Shown here one piece after another: positions 14,997 to 24,622 of a stretch of 64,000 nt of DNA; position 1 is the stretch's first letter, and every line of letters starts with the position of its first letter. Both the position numbers and the translations under genes were made by a program. The stretch lies in NCBI RefSeq assembly GCF_029264495.1, contig NZ_JARIBH010000019.1, forward strand, positions 62,001-126,000, given 5' to 3'. The DNA is from Peptacetobacter sp. (lineage in GTDB: Bacteria; Bacillota; Clostridia; Peptostreptococcales; Peptostreptococcaceae). Under the pieces are notes generated by a model, which did not search any database, had not been told where the DNA came from, and saw only the letters and a list, made by a program, of their open reading frames with translations.

Positions 14997-15344
14997 ATGA
15001 ATAATGTAGAAAAAGGAAGAATTGGAGAAAATATAGCACTCAAGTTTCTTATAGACAAAGGAGCAACTATATTAGAAAGAAATTATTGGAGTAAATTCGG
15101 TGAGATAGATATAATAGCATATTTTGATGCAACGGAAATAGTTTTTATAGAGGTTAAAAGCAGGACTAATTGTAAATATGGATATCCAGCTGAAGCAGTG
15201 GATATAAATAAACAAAATAAAATAAGAAAAACAGCTGAATATTACATAATGAGTAATTTTATAGAAGATGTATCAGTTAGATTTGATGTAATAGAAATTT
15301 ATATTAAAGATAGAAAAATTAAACATATAATAAATGCATTTTAA
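14997..15344 (+). CDS. yraN: YraN family putative endonuclease (UPF0102)
   Basis: A 115-residue protein of the YraN/UPF0102 family, which has a restriction-endonuclease-like fold. The visible core is GRIGENIALKFLIDKGATILERNYWSKFGEIDIIA, then VFIEVKSRT, that is the D...E-x-K nuclease pattern. Its biological role is unsettled. It is encoded between rnhB and comM in many Firmicutes. AGGAGG lies a little far from ATG 14997 (about 12 bases), but no better start exists. comM follows 21 bases later. Confidence 0.93.
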   Translation: MNNVEKGRIGENIALKFLIDKGATILERNYWSKFGEIDIIAYFDATEIVFIEVKSRTNCKYGYPAEAVDINKQNKIRKTAEYYIMSNFIEDVSVRFDVIEIYIKDRKIKHIINAF

Positions 15345-15365
15345 AATATTATAGGAGATGATTTT

Positions 15366-16925
15366 ATGATAAGTTCTATTAATTCAAGGAACATTATAGG
15401 AATAGACAGTTGTGATATAAAAGTTGAAGTCGATATAAGTAAAGGTATACCATCATTTAATATAGTAGGACTAGCAAGTACTGAAATAAAAGAAGCCAGA
15501 GAAAGAGTTAAATCTGCAATTATAAATAGTGGTTACAAATTCCCAAATGCTAGAATAGTTGTAAATTTATCACCAGCAGACATGAAAAAACAAGGCTCTT
15601 TTTTAGATTTACCAATAAGTCTTGGTATACTTAGTGAAAAAATACATATAAATAGAAAAGAATTAGAAAAATTAGTATTTGTTGGAGAACTTTCGCTAGA
15701 TGGTAGTGTAAAGTCGATAAAAGGGATACTACCAATAATAATAGGCGCAAAAGAAAATGGCTATAAAAAAGTATTTATTCCAAAAGATAACTTTTTTGAG
15801 TGTAGCTTTATAGATAATATAGAAATAATACCTGTAAAAACTTTAAAAGACTGTATATCTATAATAAATGGAAGTATAAAAAATTTAGAATTAGAAGAGA
15901 GAAAATCTGCTTTGCTAAGTGAAATAAATATAAATGAAGAAAAAGAAGAAGATATTGATTTTAGCGACATAAAAGGAAACTTATATTTAAAAAGATGTGC
16001 TGAAATATCTATGGCAGGCGGACATAATATGCTTATGATAGGACCACCAGGTTCTGGTAAGTCATTTATTGCAAAAAGAATGAATACTATATTACCTGAT
16101 ATGACAAAAGAAGAAATGTTAGAAGTTAGTAGAATTTATAGTGTATCATCAGATTCAATAGAAAGAAAAGGACTTATTGAGAAAAGGCCATTTAGATCTC
16201 CACATCATACATCAACAAGTATTTCTTTGATAGGAGGTGGTATAGATTCTAAAGCTGGTGAAGTTACTATGGCAAATAAAGGAATATTATTTTTAGATGA
16301 ACTAGCAGAATTTAATAGAAAAACACTAGAAGCATTAAGACAACCTATAGAAGATAGAAAGGTTAATGTTTCTAGATTAAAATACAGTATAACATATCCA
16401 AGTGATTTTATATTGGTAGCAGCTATGAATCCTTGTCCATGTGGATACTATAGGTCAGAAACAGAATGTAGATGTAGACAATACGAAATAGATAGATATT
16501 TAAATAAGATATCTGGACCATTATTAGATAGAATAGATATTTTCACAGAAGTGAAAACTATTTCATTTCAAGAATTAAATTCAAATGTAAAAAATGAAAC
16601 TTCTCATGAAATAAAAAAAAGAATAGAAAATGCTAGAAAAATACAAAGAGAAAGATTTAAAGGAGAATGTGGAAAATTAAATAGAGATATGAACAGTAAT
16701 GATATAGATGAGTTTTGTAAAATTGATGAAAAGACAAAAAATATATTAAAAATTATTTTTGAAAAATATAGATTGAGTAATAGAAGCTATACTAGGTTAT
16801 TGAAAGTTGCAAGAACTATAGCAGATTTAAATGAAAGAAAAAATATAGAAGAAAATGATATATTAGAAGCTTTTTCTATGAGAAAAGCTTATTATACTTA
16901 TTTTTCAAAAGGATATAATTTATAA
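15366..16925 (+). CDS. comM: ComM/YifB family Mg-chelatase-like AAA ATPase
   Basis: A 519-residue AAA+ ATPase of the ComM (YifB) family, a hexameric branch-migration helicase that aids integration of transformed DNA in proteobacteria. Residues 1 to about 170 are the Lon-like S5 fold domain (IDSCDIKVEVDISKGIPSFNIVGL). The ATPase core has Walker A GPPGSGKS near residue 221 and Walker B ILFLDELAEF. A CPCGYY ... CRC cysteine group (about residues 357-370), typical of the family, precedes the C-terminal lid domain. It sits directly before dprA, another DNA-uptake-related gene. Confidence 0.94.
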   Translation: MISSINSRNIIGIDSCDIKVEVDISKGIPSFNIVGLASTEIKEARERVKSAIINSGYKFPNARIVVNLSPADMKKQGSFLDLPISLGILSEKIHINRKELEKLVFVGELSLDGSVKSIKGILPIIIGAKENGYKKVFIPKDNFFECSFIDNIEIIPVKTLKDCISIINGSIKNLELEERKSALLSEININEEKEEDIDFSDIKGNLYLKRCAEISMAGGHNMLMIGPPGSGKSFIAKRMNTILPDMTKEEMLEVSRIYSVSSDSIERKGLIEKRPFRSPHHTSTSISLIGGGIDSKAGEVTMANKGILFLDELAEFNRKTLEALRQPIEDRKVNVSRLKYSITYPSDFILVAAMNPCPCGYYRSETECRCRQYEIDRYLNKISGPLLDRIDIFTEVKTISFQELNSNVKNETSHEIKKRIENARKIQRERFKGECGKLNRDMNSNDIDEFCKIDEKTKNILKIIFEKYRLSNRSYTRLLKVARTIADLNERKNIEENDILEAFSMRKAYYTYFSKGYNL

Positions 16926-16940
16926 AATGGAGGAATAATA

Positions 16941-18047
16941 ATGGATAAAAAAGATGTATACTTATGGTTATATGGTGTAGTTGGTTGTAGCAACCTTACT
17001 ATAGATAAAATAGAGAAACAAGTAATAAAAATTGAAGATATATTTGATTTTTCTAATGAAACAATATATAATTTTGAAAGTGTAAATGAGAAAATAAAAG
17101 AAAATATTATTAAATATAGAAAAAAGGTAACTATTGATGATTATAAAGAAATGCTTTATAAGAAAAAAGTTAAGTATTCTATAATATTAGATGAAGATTA
17201 TCCAAAAGATTTAAAGAACATATATGATGCACCAAAAGTCATTTTTTATAAAGGAGATATTTCAAATATTGGGAAAAATTTTTCTATTGGTGTAGTTGGT
17301 TCTAGAAAACCGACTGGATATGGAGTTGAATGTACAAAAAAAATAACAAGAGAACTTTCTGAATACGGTATAAATATAATCAGTGGTCTTGCTATAGGAA
17401 TAGATGCAATAAGCCATGAAACAGCATTATTGGGAAATGGAAAAACATTTGGTATCTTGGGTTCTGGAATAGATAATCCTCTTCCAAAGACAAATATTCG
17501 ACTTATGAATAAAATTGTCGAATCTGGAGGAGCAGTTATATCAGAACATGGAATAAACAAAAAGGTACTACCATATTATTTTGCTAAAAGAAACAGAATA
17601 ATAAGTGGATTGAGTGAAGGTGTTATTGTAATAGAAGCTGCAATAAAAAGTGGAGCATTGATAACAGCTGAGTTTGCAGCAGAGCAAGGAAGAACGGTTT
17701 TTGCTGTTCCAGGAAGTTTATTTTCTGAAAATAGTAGAGGTTGTCATAAACTAATTAAAGATGGAGCAAAATTAACAGAAAGTATAGATGATATTTTAGA
17801 GGAATTTGAAACATTTAAATTAAAAATAATAAAAAAAGATGAAAAATATGATAATATAAATATAAAATTAAGTGAATTTGAAAATATAGTTATTGATATT
17901 ATTAAAAAAAATGGTACTATAGATATTGATTCTTTATGTAGCCAATCAAAAATAGGTATTGAAAATGTAAATCCTATTATAGAAAAATTAAAACTGTATG
18001 GTCTTATTTTTGAAATAGAAAAAGGGGTGTACAGTATGAAAATATAA
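16941..18047 (+). CDS. dprA: DNA-processing protein DprA (Smf)
   Basis: DprA binds single-stranded DNA entering the cell and loads RecA during transformation; it is also widely kept in non-competent bacteria. The 368-residue protein has an N-terminal SAM-like helical region, then the Rossmann-fold domain with VVGSRKPTGYG and SGLAIGIDAISHETAL, followed by GSGIDNPLPKTN and KRNRIISGLSEGVIVIEAA. A C-terminal winged-helix DML1-like domain covers about residues 305-368. It is 15 bases after comM and 28 bases before topA, suggesting one operon. Confidence 0.95.
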   Translation: MDKKDVYLWLYGVVGCSNLTIDKIEKQVIKIEDIFDFSNETIYNFESVNEKIKENIIKYRKKVTIDDYKEMLYKKKVKYSIILDEDYPKDLKNIYDAPKVIFYKGDISNIGKNFSIGVVGSRKPTGYGVECTKKITRELSEYGINIISGLAIGIDAISHETALLGNGKTFGILGSGIDNPLPKTNIRLMNKIVESGGAVISEHGINKKVLPYYFAKRNRIISGLSEGVIVIEAAIKSGALITAEFAAEQGRTVFAVPGSLFSENSRGCHKLIKDGAKLTESIDDILEEFETFKLKIIKKDEKYDNINIKLSEFENIVIDIIKKNGTIDIDSLCSQSKIGIENVNPIIEKLKLYGLIFEIEKGVYSMKI

Positions 18048-18075
18048 GAAATAAATTATGATGGAGGTGTGTTTT

Positions 18076-20157
18076 TTGGCAAAAATATTAGTTATAGTGG
18101 AATCACCAGCAAAAGCTAAAACTATAGAAAAATTTCTTGGTAAAAGCCATTACACAGTAAAAGCATCTGTAGGACATGTTAGAGATCTTCCAAAAAGTAA
18201 ATTGGGTATAGATATAGAAAATAACTTTGAGCCAGGATATATAAATATAAGAGGAAAAGGTGACTTGATAAAAGATTTAAAAAAAGCGGCAAAAAAAGCT
18301 AGTAAAGTTTATCTTGCAACCGACCCCGATAGAGAAGGGGAAGCAATTTCTTGGCACTTAGAACATATACTAGGAATTGAAAATGATGAGGAATGTAGAA
18401 TAGAATTCAATGAAATAACAAAGGATGCAATAAGAAAAGCTATAAAAAATCCTAGAAAGATAAATTTAAATTTAGTAGATGCACAACAAGCAAGAAGAGT
18501 AATAGATAGACTTCTTGGTTATCAAATAAGTCCTGTACTTTGGCAGAAATTGAGAAAAGGTCTGAGTGCAGGTAGAGTACAGTCTGTTACAACAAAATTG
18601 ATATGTGATAGAGAAAAAGAAATAGATGCATTTATACCAGTTGAGTATTGGACAATAGACATTAAATCTGAAACTCAAAATAAAGATATTATAGATTTTA
18701 AATTAGTATCTAAAGATGGAGAAAAAATAGAAATAAAAAGCAAAGAAGAAGTAAATGATATATTAAGAATTATAGAAAATAAAGATTTACAAATCGAAAA
18801 AATAGAATCTAAAAAAAGAAAAAAATCAGCACCAAAACCTTTTACAACAAGTGTTCTTCAACAAGAAGGTGTTAATAAATTAGGATTCTCAACTAAGAAA
18901 ACAATGATGGTAGCACAGGAGTTGTATGAAGGAATTGATATAAAGGGAGAAGGAACAGTTGGTTTGATTTCTTATATAAGAACGGATTCAAATAGAATTT
19001 CTGAAGAAGCAAAAGAAAAAGCAGAAGTATTTATAAAAGAAAATTTAGGAGATGAATATTATAAAGAAGAAAAAAAATCTTCTAATAAAAAAAGTGCTAA
19101 AAAAGTACAAGATGCTCATGAAGCTATAAGACCTACATCTGTAGATAGAACTCCAGAAAGTATAAAAGATTCTTTAACTAAAGATCAATTTAAATTATAT
19201 AACTTAATTTGGAGAAGATTTGTAGCAAGTCAGATGAGTGAATCAGAATTTGAACTTATGAATGTAGAAAGTAAGATAGAAAATATTACTTTTAAAGCTA
19301 CAGGTTCAAAAATGATATTTGATGGATATACAAAAATATATAATTTCTATGGAAGAGAAGATAAAATACTTCCTGAAATATCAGAAAAAGATGTTCTTAA
19401 AGTAAATGAAATTTTACCAGAACAACATTTTACACAGCCACCAGCTAGATATACAGAAGCAAGCCTTGTTAAAACTTTAGAAGAATTAGGAATAGGTAGA
19501 CCAAGTACATATGCTCCAACGATAGCAACTATCTTAAATAGAGAATATGTTGAAAAAAATGCATCTAGTTTAAAACCAACTGAACTTGGTATATTAGTAA
19601 CAGAAATATTAGAAGCTAATTTTTCTAAATTAATGGACGTAGATTTTACTGCAAAACTTGAAAATCAGCTCGATACAATAGAAGAAGGAGAGGCTAATTG
19701 GAAAAATGTTGTAAAAGAATCTTATGAACCATTTGAAGAAGCTATAAAAGAAGCACTTGAAAATATAGAAAAGGTTAATATGGATGTTGAAACAGACGAA
19801 ATATGCGAATTGTGTGGATCTAATATGGTAATAAAATATGGTAGATTTGGAAAATTTATGGCATGTAAAAATTATCCTGAATGTAAAAATACAAAACCAA
19901 TAGTAAATAAAATAGGTGTTAAATGTCCTAAATGTAAAGAAGGAGAAATAATACTTAGAAAAAGTAAAAAAGGAAGAGCTTTTTATGGATGTAGTAAATA
20001 TCCAGATTGTGATTTTGTAGAGTGGAATAAGCCGGTAGAAGAAGTCTGTCCAGAATGTGGTTCTTATATGGTAGAAAAAATATCTAAAAAAGCAAGTAAG
20101 CATATTTGTTCTAATAAAGAATGTGGTTTTGAAAAAGAAATAGAAACTGAAAACTAA
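18076..20157 (+). CDS. topA: DNA topoisomerase I
   Basis: Type IA topoisomerase that relaxes negative supercoils. I start it at TTG 18076, because GGAGG (18063-18067) lies 8 bases upstream; the ATG codons at 18058 and 18061 precede or overlap that site. The 693-residue protein opens AKILVIVESPAKAKTIEKFLG (Toprim), with DPDREGEA near residue 82 and the catalytic tyrosine in ISYIRTDS near 300. From about residue 575 there are three four-cysteine zinc modules (CELC..., CPKC..., CPEC...). It follows dprA, as in most Firmicutes, and precedes codY. Confidence 0.97.
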   Translation: MAKILVIVESPAKAKTIEKFLGKSHYTVKASVGHVRDLPKSKLGIDIENNFEPGYINIRGKGDLIKDLKKAAKKASKVYLATDPDREGEAISWHLEHILGIENDEECRIEFNEITKDAIRKAIKNPRKINLNLVDAQQARRVIDRLLGYQISPVLWQKLRKGLSAGRVQSVTTKLICDREKEIDAFIPVEYWTIDIKSETQNKDIIDFKLVSKDGEKIEIKSKEEVNDILRIIENKDLQIEKIESKKRKKSAPKPFTTSVLQQEGVNKLGFSTKKTMMVAQELYEGIDIKGEGTVGLISYIRTDSNRISEEAKEKAEVFIKENLGDEYYKEEKKSSNKKSAKKVQDAHEAIRPTSVDRTPESIKDSLTKDQFKLYNLIWRRFVASQMSESEFELMNVESKIENITFKATGSKMIFDGYTKIYNFYGREDKILPEISEKDVLKVNEILPEQHFTQPPARYTEASLVKTLEELGIGRPSTYAPTIATILNREYVEKNASSLKPTELGILVTEILEANFSKLMDVDFTAKLENQLDTIEEGEANWKNVVKESYEPFEEAIKEALENIEKVNMDVETDEICELCGSNMVIKYGRFGKFMACKNYPECKNTKPIVNKIGVKCPKCKEGEIILRKSKKGRAFYGCSKYPDCDFVEWNKPVEEVCPECGSYMVEKISKKASKHICSNKECGFEKEIETEN

Positions 20158-20298
20158 GTATACTAAAAATTTTAATATATTGTGGAAAATTGAAAAAATT
20201 TTAGCAAAATACAAATAATTCCGAAATGAATTAAAATTAAAAATAGTATATAAAATAGTGAAAATTAAAAAAAATGCCAAAATTATATTGAAATCAAC

Positions 20299-20359
20299 TT
20301 GAAGTTATGATAATCTTTTTATAGAATAGTAGAAAAGTAGAGATTTTATGCGAAAATCT
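20299..20359 (+). promoter_or_regulatory. Candidate promoter and small hairpin upstream of codY
   Basis: The 268-base gap between topA and codY has a candidate promoter, TTGAAG (20299-20304), 17 bases, TAGAAT (20322-20327). A hairpin, AGATTTT (20341-20347) with AAAATCT (20353-20359), lies just after the expected start. I see no clear terminator after topA. A weak CodY-like match (4 mismatches) at 20183-20197 is not convincing. Confidence 0.4.
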
Positions 20360-20425
20360 AAAAGTTATTATATCAAACAGATTCATTTATTGAGTATAAA
20401 AGTTTGACAAGGAGATGAATTCAAT

Positions 20426-21211
20426 ATGGTAAGTGAATTATTACAAAAAACAAGAAAAATAAACAGAACATTACAGACTAGCGGTGGTAGCAATATATCA
20501 TTCAACCTACTTGCTGGTGTGTTAGGAGATGTTTTAGGTTCAAATACTTATATAATAAGTGCAAAAGGTAAAGTATTAGGTCTTCATTTAGCTAATGAAG
20601 AAGATAGTTCTGTAATAGAGGACGAAATAACAAAACAAAAATGGTTCCCAGAAGAATACACAAAAAATCTTCTAAAAATAGAAGATACTAAAGAAAATAT
20701 AACAGGTGAAGAAGCTTTAAAAATATTCCCATATGAACATGGTAGATTAGATAAAAAAACAGTTGTAGTGCCAATTCACGGAAGTGGAGAAAGATTAGGA
20801 ACACTAATAATAACTAGATACGAAAATGACTTTACAGATGAAGATTTAGTTGTTGCAGAATATTCAGCTACTGTTGTAGGATTAGAAATTTTAAGAGCTA
20901 TAAGCGAAGAAATGGAAGAAGAAATGAGAAAAAAAGCTGTTGTACAGATGGCTATAGGAACACTTTCATATTCTGAACTAGAAGCTGTTGAGCATATATT
21001 TGCGGAACTTGATGGAAAAGAAGGTCTTTTAGTAGCTAGTAAAATAGCTGATAGAGTTGGAATAACTAGATCAGTTATTGTAAATGCACTTAGAAAATTT
21101 GAAAGTGCAGGTGTTATAGAATCTAGATCTCTAGGAATGAAAGGAACACATATTAGAATATTAAATGATAAATTATTAGAAGAACTTTCTAAAACAAAAG
21201 AAAGTAGATAA
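20426..21211 (+). CDS. codY: Global nutrient-responsive repressor CodY
   Basis: CodY senses GTP and branched-chain amino acids and represses nutrient-acquisition genes in low-G+C Firmicutes. The 261-residue protein has an N-terminal GAF effector domain (about 1-155), a long linker helix and a C-terminal winged helix with the highly conserved recognition region [20 protein letters not shown] followed by [19 protein letters not shown]. Length matches the family. AAGGAG precedes ATG 20426. Its likely targets, the brnQ trio with CodY boxes, are about 9-14 kb upstream. Confidence 0.97.
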   Translation: MVSELLQKTRKINRTLQTSGGSNISFNLLAGVLGDVLGSNTYIISAKGKVLGLHLANEEDSSVIEDEITKQKWFPEEYTKNLLKIEDTKENITGEEALKIFPYEHGRLDKKTVVVPIHGSGERLGTLIITRYENDFTDEDLVVAEYSATVVGLEILRAISEEMEEEMRKKAVVQMAIGTLSYSELEAVEHIFAELDGKEGLLVASKIADRVGITRSVIVNALRKFESAGVIESRSLGMKGTHIRILNDKLLEELSKTKESR

Positions 21212-21252
21212 TAGATATTATCAAAAAAATATTTTATAATATAATAAATATT

Positions 21253-21283
21253 AGAGATATCATGTTATGATATCTCTTTTTTA
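21253..21283 (+). terminator. Rho-independent terminator after codY
   Basis: AGAGATATCAT (21253-21263) pairs perfectly with ATGATATCTCT (21267-21277), with a 3-base loop and a run of T. Confidence 0.9.
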
Positions 21284-21324
21284 TTGATAATAATATATTA
21301 TAATAAATTATAGAGGGTGATAAA

Positions 21325-22602
21325 ATGCAACCATTTGCAGATAGATTAAGACCGAATAAAATAGAAGATATGGTAGGTCAAAAGCATATAATAGGAAAAA
21401 ATAAGGTCATGAACAGAATAATAGAACGAGGAAATATTCCAAATATGATTTTTTATGGGCCTCCAGGAACGGGAAAAACAACACTTGCTAATATAATAGC
21501 TAATGTGACAGGTAAAAAATATGTTAAGTTAAATGCTGTAAATTGTGGTGTAAAAGAAATTAAAGAAGTTATAGAGTCCTCTAAAAGAGATTTATTTTCT
21601 TATAATGGGATAATTTTAATGTTAGATGAAATACAAGCATTAAATAGAAAGCAGCAACAGTCTTTATTAGAGGTTATAGAAGATGGTTCTGTTACATTAA
21701 TAGCAAGTACAGCAGATAATCCATATTTTGTTATATATAAAGCAATACTGAGTAGAAGCACAGTATTTGAGTTTAAACCAATAGAAAAAGAAGATATAGT
21801 AGAGGGATTAAAAAACTGTATAGAAAAATTAAAAGATAGTAAAACATATAAAATTAATATGGTAGAAGATGAAGCATTGTATCAAATAGCGAATATAAGT
21901 AATGGAGATATGAGAACAGCTATTAATAGATTAGAACTTGCATTCAATTTAGGAATAAATATATCAGATGCTACAGTCGATATAACTTTACAAAATGTTA
22001 TAGATAGTTCAATAGCAAAATCTGTTAACTATGATAGAAAAGGAGATGAAGGGTATTCAATACTATCGGCTTTTCATAAATCATTAAGAGGTTCTGATGT
22101 AGATGCATCTTTACATTACTTAGCGAGATTAATTAAGGCAGAGGATATACAAAATATAACGAGAAGACTTCTTTGTGTTGCTTCAGAAGATGTTGGATTA
22201 GCTGTTCCAAATGCAATAAGTATTGTATATGCATGTGTATCATCTGCACTTCAATTGGGATTTCCAGAAGCTAGACTTCCTTTAGCTCAAGCGACTATTT
22301 ATTTAGCACAATGTCCAAAGTCGAATTCTGTAATAAATGCTATCGATAAAGCTATCTATGATGTGGAAAATAATGAAATTGGAGAAATTCCAAATCATTT
22401 AAAAGATGCACATTATTCAGGTGCAGCGAAATTGGGAAGAGGTATAGAATATAAATATCCTCATAATTATAAAAATAATTGGGTAGATCAAGAATATTTA
22501 CCAAATTCTTTAAAAGATAGAAAATACTATATTCCAGGAGAAAATAAAAATGAAAGGGCATATAGTTCATATTGGAAGCAAGTTAAAGAAAATAGTAAGT
22601 AA
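21325..22602 (+). CDS. rarA: Replication-associated recombination protein RarA (MgsA)
   Basis: RarA/MgsA is an AAA+ ATPase related to clamp-loader subunits and eukaryotic WRNIP1; it acts at stalled replication forks. The 425-residue protein opens PFADRLRPNKIEDMVGQKHI and has Walker A FYGPPGTGKTTL near residue 46, Walker B ILMLDEIQALN, and sensor-1 LIASTADNPYF. The C-terminal part contains ASEDVGLAVPNA and the LGRGIEYKYPHNY stretch typical of the family's tetramerisation domain. It is flanked by the codY terminator and by iscR. Confidence 0.95.
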   Translation: MQPFADRLRPNKIEDMVGQKHIIGKNKVMNRIIERGNIPNMIFYGPPGTGKTTLANIIANVTGKKYVKLNAVNCGVKEIKEVIESSKRDLFSYNGIILMLDEIQALNRKQQQSLLEVIEDGSVTLIASTADNPYFVIYKAILSRSTVFEFKPIEKEDIVEGLKNCIEKLKDSKTYKINMVEDEALYQIANISNGDMRTAINRLELAFNLGINISDATVDITLQNVIDSSIAKSVNYDRKGDEGYSILSAFHKSLRGSDVDASLHYLARLIKAEDIQNITRRLLCVASEDVGLAVPNAISIVYACVSSALQLGFPEARLPLAQATIYLAQCPKSNSVINAIDKAIYDVENNEIGEIPNHLKDAHYSGAAKLGRGIEYKYPHNYKNNWVDQEYLPNSLKDRKYYIPGENKNERAYSSYWKQVKENSK

Positions 22603-22687
22603 AGATAATAAATAAAAATGTAAAGGATTATAAAGAAAAAATTAATAAATAATCGAGTACCTATAGAAAAAACTAATAAAAATAATC

Positions 22688-22742
22688 TTGACAAAATTAG
22701 TAGGATATAATATTATTAATTCATAGCAAATCAGTAGGAATT
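22688..22742 (+). promoter_or_regulatory. Promoter and candidate Rrf2/IscR operator for the isc genes
   Basis: TTGACA (22688-22693), 17 bases, TATTAT (22711-22716). AGTAGGA occurs twice (about 22698-22704 and 22732-22738), once in the spacer and once after the start. AATTC (22719-22723) and GAATT (22738-22742) form an inverted pair in the second region. This layout fits autoregulation by the Rrf2 protein encoded next, but the site was found by eye only. Confidence 0.45.
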
Positions 22743-22759
22743 AAAAAGAAGGTGATATA

Positions 22760-23194
22760 TTGAAACTTTCAACAAAAGGTAGATATGGTTTAAAAGCGAT
22801 GTTTGAACTAGCTATAAATTATGGTAAAGAACCAATATCTATAAAATATATATCTGATAAGCAAAATATATCAGAACGGTATTTAGAGCAAATATTTTCT
22901 AAGTTAAAAAAAGCAGGACTTATAAAAAGTATAAGAGGTGCACAAGGAGGATATTTTTTAGCGAAAGAACCAAATGATATATCAGTTGGAGATATTTTAA
23001 ATGTACTTGAAGGACCGATTACTATATCAGAATGTTTAAAAGAGGAAGGAAGTTGTAGTAATTCATCTAGGTGTGTAACAAGATTAGTTTGGAAGAAGAT
23101 GAAAGATGCTATAGATGAAGTTGTAAATACTACTTTTTTACAAGATATGGTAGATGATTGGAAAGCTCAAGATAAAGACAGATTTCTTATTTAA
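22760..23194 (+). CDS. iscR: Rrf2-family Fe-S cluster regulator (IscR-like)
   Basis: A 144-residue winged-helix regulator of the Rrf2 family. The N terminus MKLSTKGRYGLKAMFELA and the recognition region IRGAQGGYFLAK are typical. Three cysteines, C92, C99 and C105, match the spacing of the [2Fe-2S] ligands of IscR, so it probably senses cluster supply. The start is TTG 22760, with AAGGTG upstream; no better ATG exists. It heads iscS, iscU and mnmA, whose products make and use sulfur and Fe-S clusters. A CymR-like cysteine-metabolism role is the main alternative. Confidence 0.88.
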   Translation: MKLSTKGRYGLKAMFELAINYGKEPISIKYISDKQNISERYLEQIFSKLKKAGLIKSIRGAQGGYFLAKEPNDISVGDILNVLEGPITISECLKEEGSCSNSSRCVTRLVWKKMKDAIDEVVNTTFLQDMVDDWKAQDKDRFLI

Positions 23195-23340
23195 TTATAA
23201 AATAGATTATAAAATACAAATTCAAAAAAGTGATTAAATTTATAAATTTAGGATATAAATAAAATAAGAGAAAATTAGAAATTAAGTATTAAGTTAAAAT
23301 ATAGTTAAAAGTCTTAAAAGCAAGTGAAAGGGGAAAGATT

Positions 23341-24537
23341 ATGGAAAATAAAAGAATATATATGGATTACTCAGCAACAACACCAGTAAAAAAAGAAGTT
23401 ATAGATGAAATGCTTCCGTACTTTAATGAAGGATTTGGAAATGCATCAAGTTTTTATGATTATGGTCATGAAGCAAAAGATGCGTTAGAACTAGCAAGAA
23501 CTAGAGTAGCAAGTCTTATAAATGCTGATCCAAATGAAATATATTTTACAGCAGGTGGTTCAGAAAGTGATAACTGGGCAATAAAAGGGGTGGCATTTGA
23601 TTTACAAAGAAAAAATAAAGGTAATCATATAATAACATCTAAAATAGAACATCATGCTGTGTTACATACATGTGAATATCTAGAAAAAAACTTTGGCTTT
23701 GAAGTTACTTACTTAGATGTTGATGAAGAGGGAAAAGTAAGTCCAGAAGATTTAGAAAAAGCAATAAAAGATAACACAATACTAATAAGTATAATGTTTG
23801 CAAATAATGAAATTGGAACAATAGAACCAATAAAAGAATTAGTAGCAGTAGCAAAAAAACATAAAATATTATTCCATACTGATGCAGTACAGGCTGTTGG
23901 TAATATACCAGTAGATGTAAAAGACCTTGGAGTAGATATGGTTAGTATGTCTTCTCATAAGATATATGGACCTAAAGGTGTAGGAGCTTTATTTATAAGA
24001 AGAGGATTAAGATTTGATAATCTTGTACATGGTGGAGCTCAAGAAAAAAGAAGAAGAGCTGGTACAGAAAATATACCTGCAATAGTAGGGTATGGAAAAG
24101 CTGCAGAATTAGCAAAAGAAAATATGGAAAATCATGTAAAAGAACTTACAAGATTAAGAAATAAATTGATAGAAGGTATAAAAGAAAGAATACCATACAC
24201 AAGAATAAATGGTAGTTTAGAAGATAGACTTCCAGGAAATGTAAACTTTGCATTTAAATTTATAGAAGGTGAAGGAATATTATTACTTCTAAATCATGCA
24301 GGAATATCTGGTTCAAGTGGTTCTGCTTGTACATCTGGTTCATTAGATCCTTCACATGTACTTTTAGCGATTGGATTACCACATGAAATAGCTCATGGTT
24401 CATTAAGATTAACTGTTGGTGATTTTACGACAGATGAGGATATAGATTATATAATAGAAGTTTTACCAAAAGTAATAGAGAGATTAAGAAGTATGTCTCC
24501 TCTATATGAAGAAGCATTAAATAGTGAAAATAAATAA
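23341..24537 (+). CDS. iscS: Cysteine desulfurase IscS/NifS
   Basis: A PLP enzyme that takes sulfur from cysteine and passes it as persulfide to IscU and MnmA. The 398-residue protein opens RIYMDYSATTPVKKEV. K207 in SSHKIYGPKG is the expected PLP lysine, and the mobile persulfide loop SGSACTSGSLDPSHVL carries C330. HHAVLHT and HTDAVQAVG are further conserved stretches. GAAAGGGG precedes ATG 23341. The 146-base gap from iscR shows no terminator, so co-transcription is likely. Confidence 0.96.
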   Translation: MENKRIYMDYSATTPVKKEVIDEMLPYFNEGFGNASSFYDYGHEAKDALELARTRVASLINADPNEIYFTAGGSESDNWAIKGVAFDLQRKNKGNHIITSKIEHHAVLHTCEYLEKNFGFEVTYLDVDEEGKVSPEDLEKAIKDNTILISIMFANNEIGTIEPIKELVAVAKKHKILFHTDAVQAVGNIPVDVKDLGVDMVSMSSHKIYGPKGVGALFIRRGLRFDNLVHGGAQEKRRRAGTENIPAIVGYGKAAELAKENMENHVKELTRLRNKLIEGIKERIPYTRINGSLEDRLPGNVNFAFKFIEGEGILLLLNHAGISGSSGSACTSGSLDPSHVLLAIGLPHEIAHGSLRLTVGDFTTDEDIDYIIEVLPKVIERLRSMSPLYEEALNSENK

Positions 24538-24622
24538 TACATTAGTGTTATTTGATAAAATAAAAATAGTAAACAAGTTTAATAGATTAAAATAAAATTA
24601 TGAATTTTGGAGGAAATTAATT

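Noticed and set aside
20183-20197. Possible CodY box upstream of codY (autoregulation)
   Set aside because: Four mismatches to the consensus, including the central G, in an AT-rich gap where such matches arise by chance, and far upstream of the candidate promoter.
19630-20280. 216-codon open frame on the minus strand across the end of topA
   Set aside because: It is antisense to the topA zinc-finger region, has a Phe/Tyr-rich low-complexity composition from reverse-complemented A-rich codons, and has no ribosome binding site.
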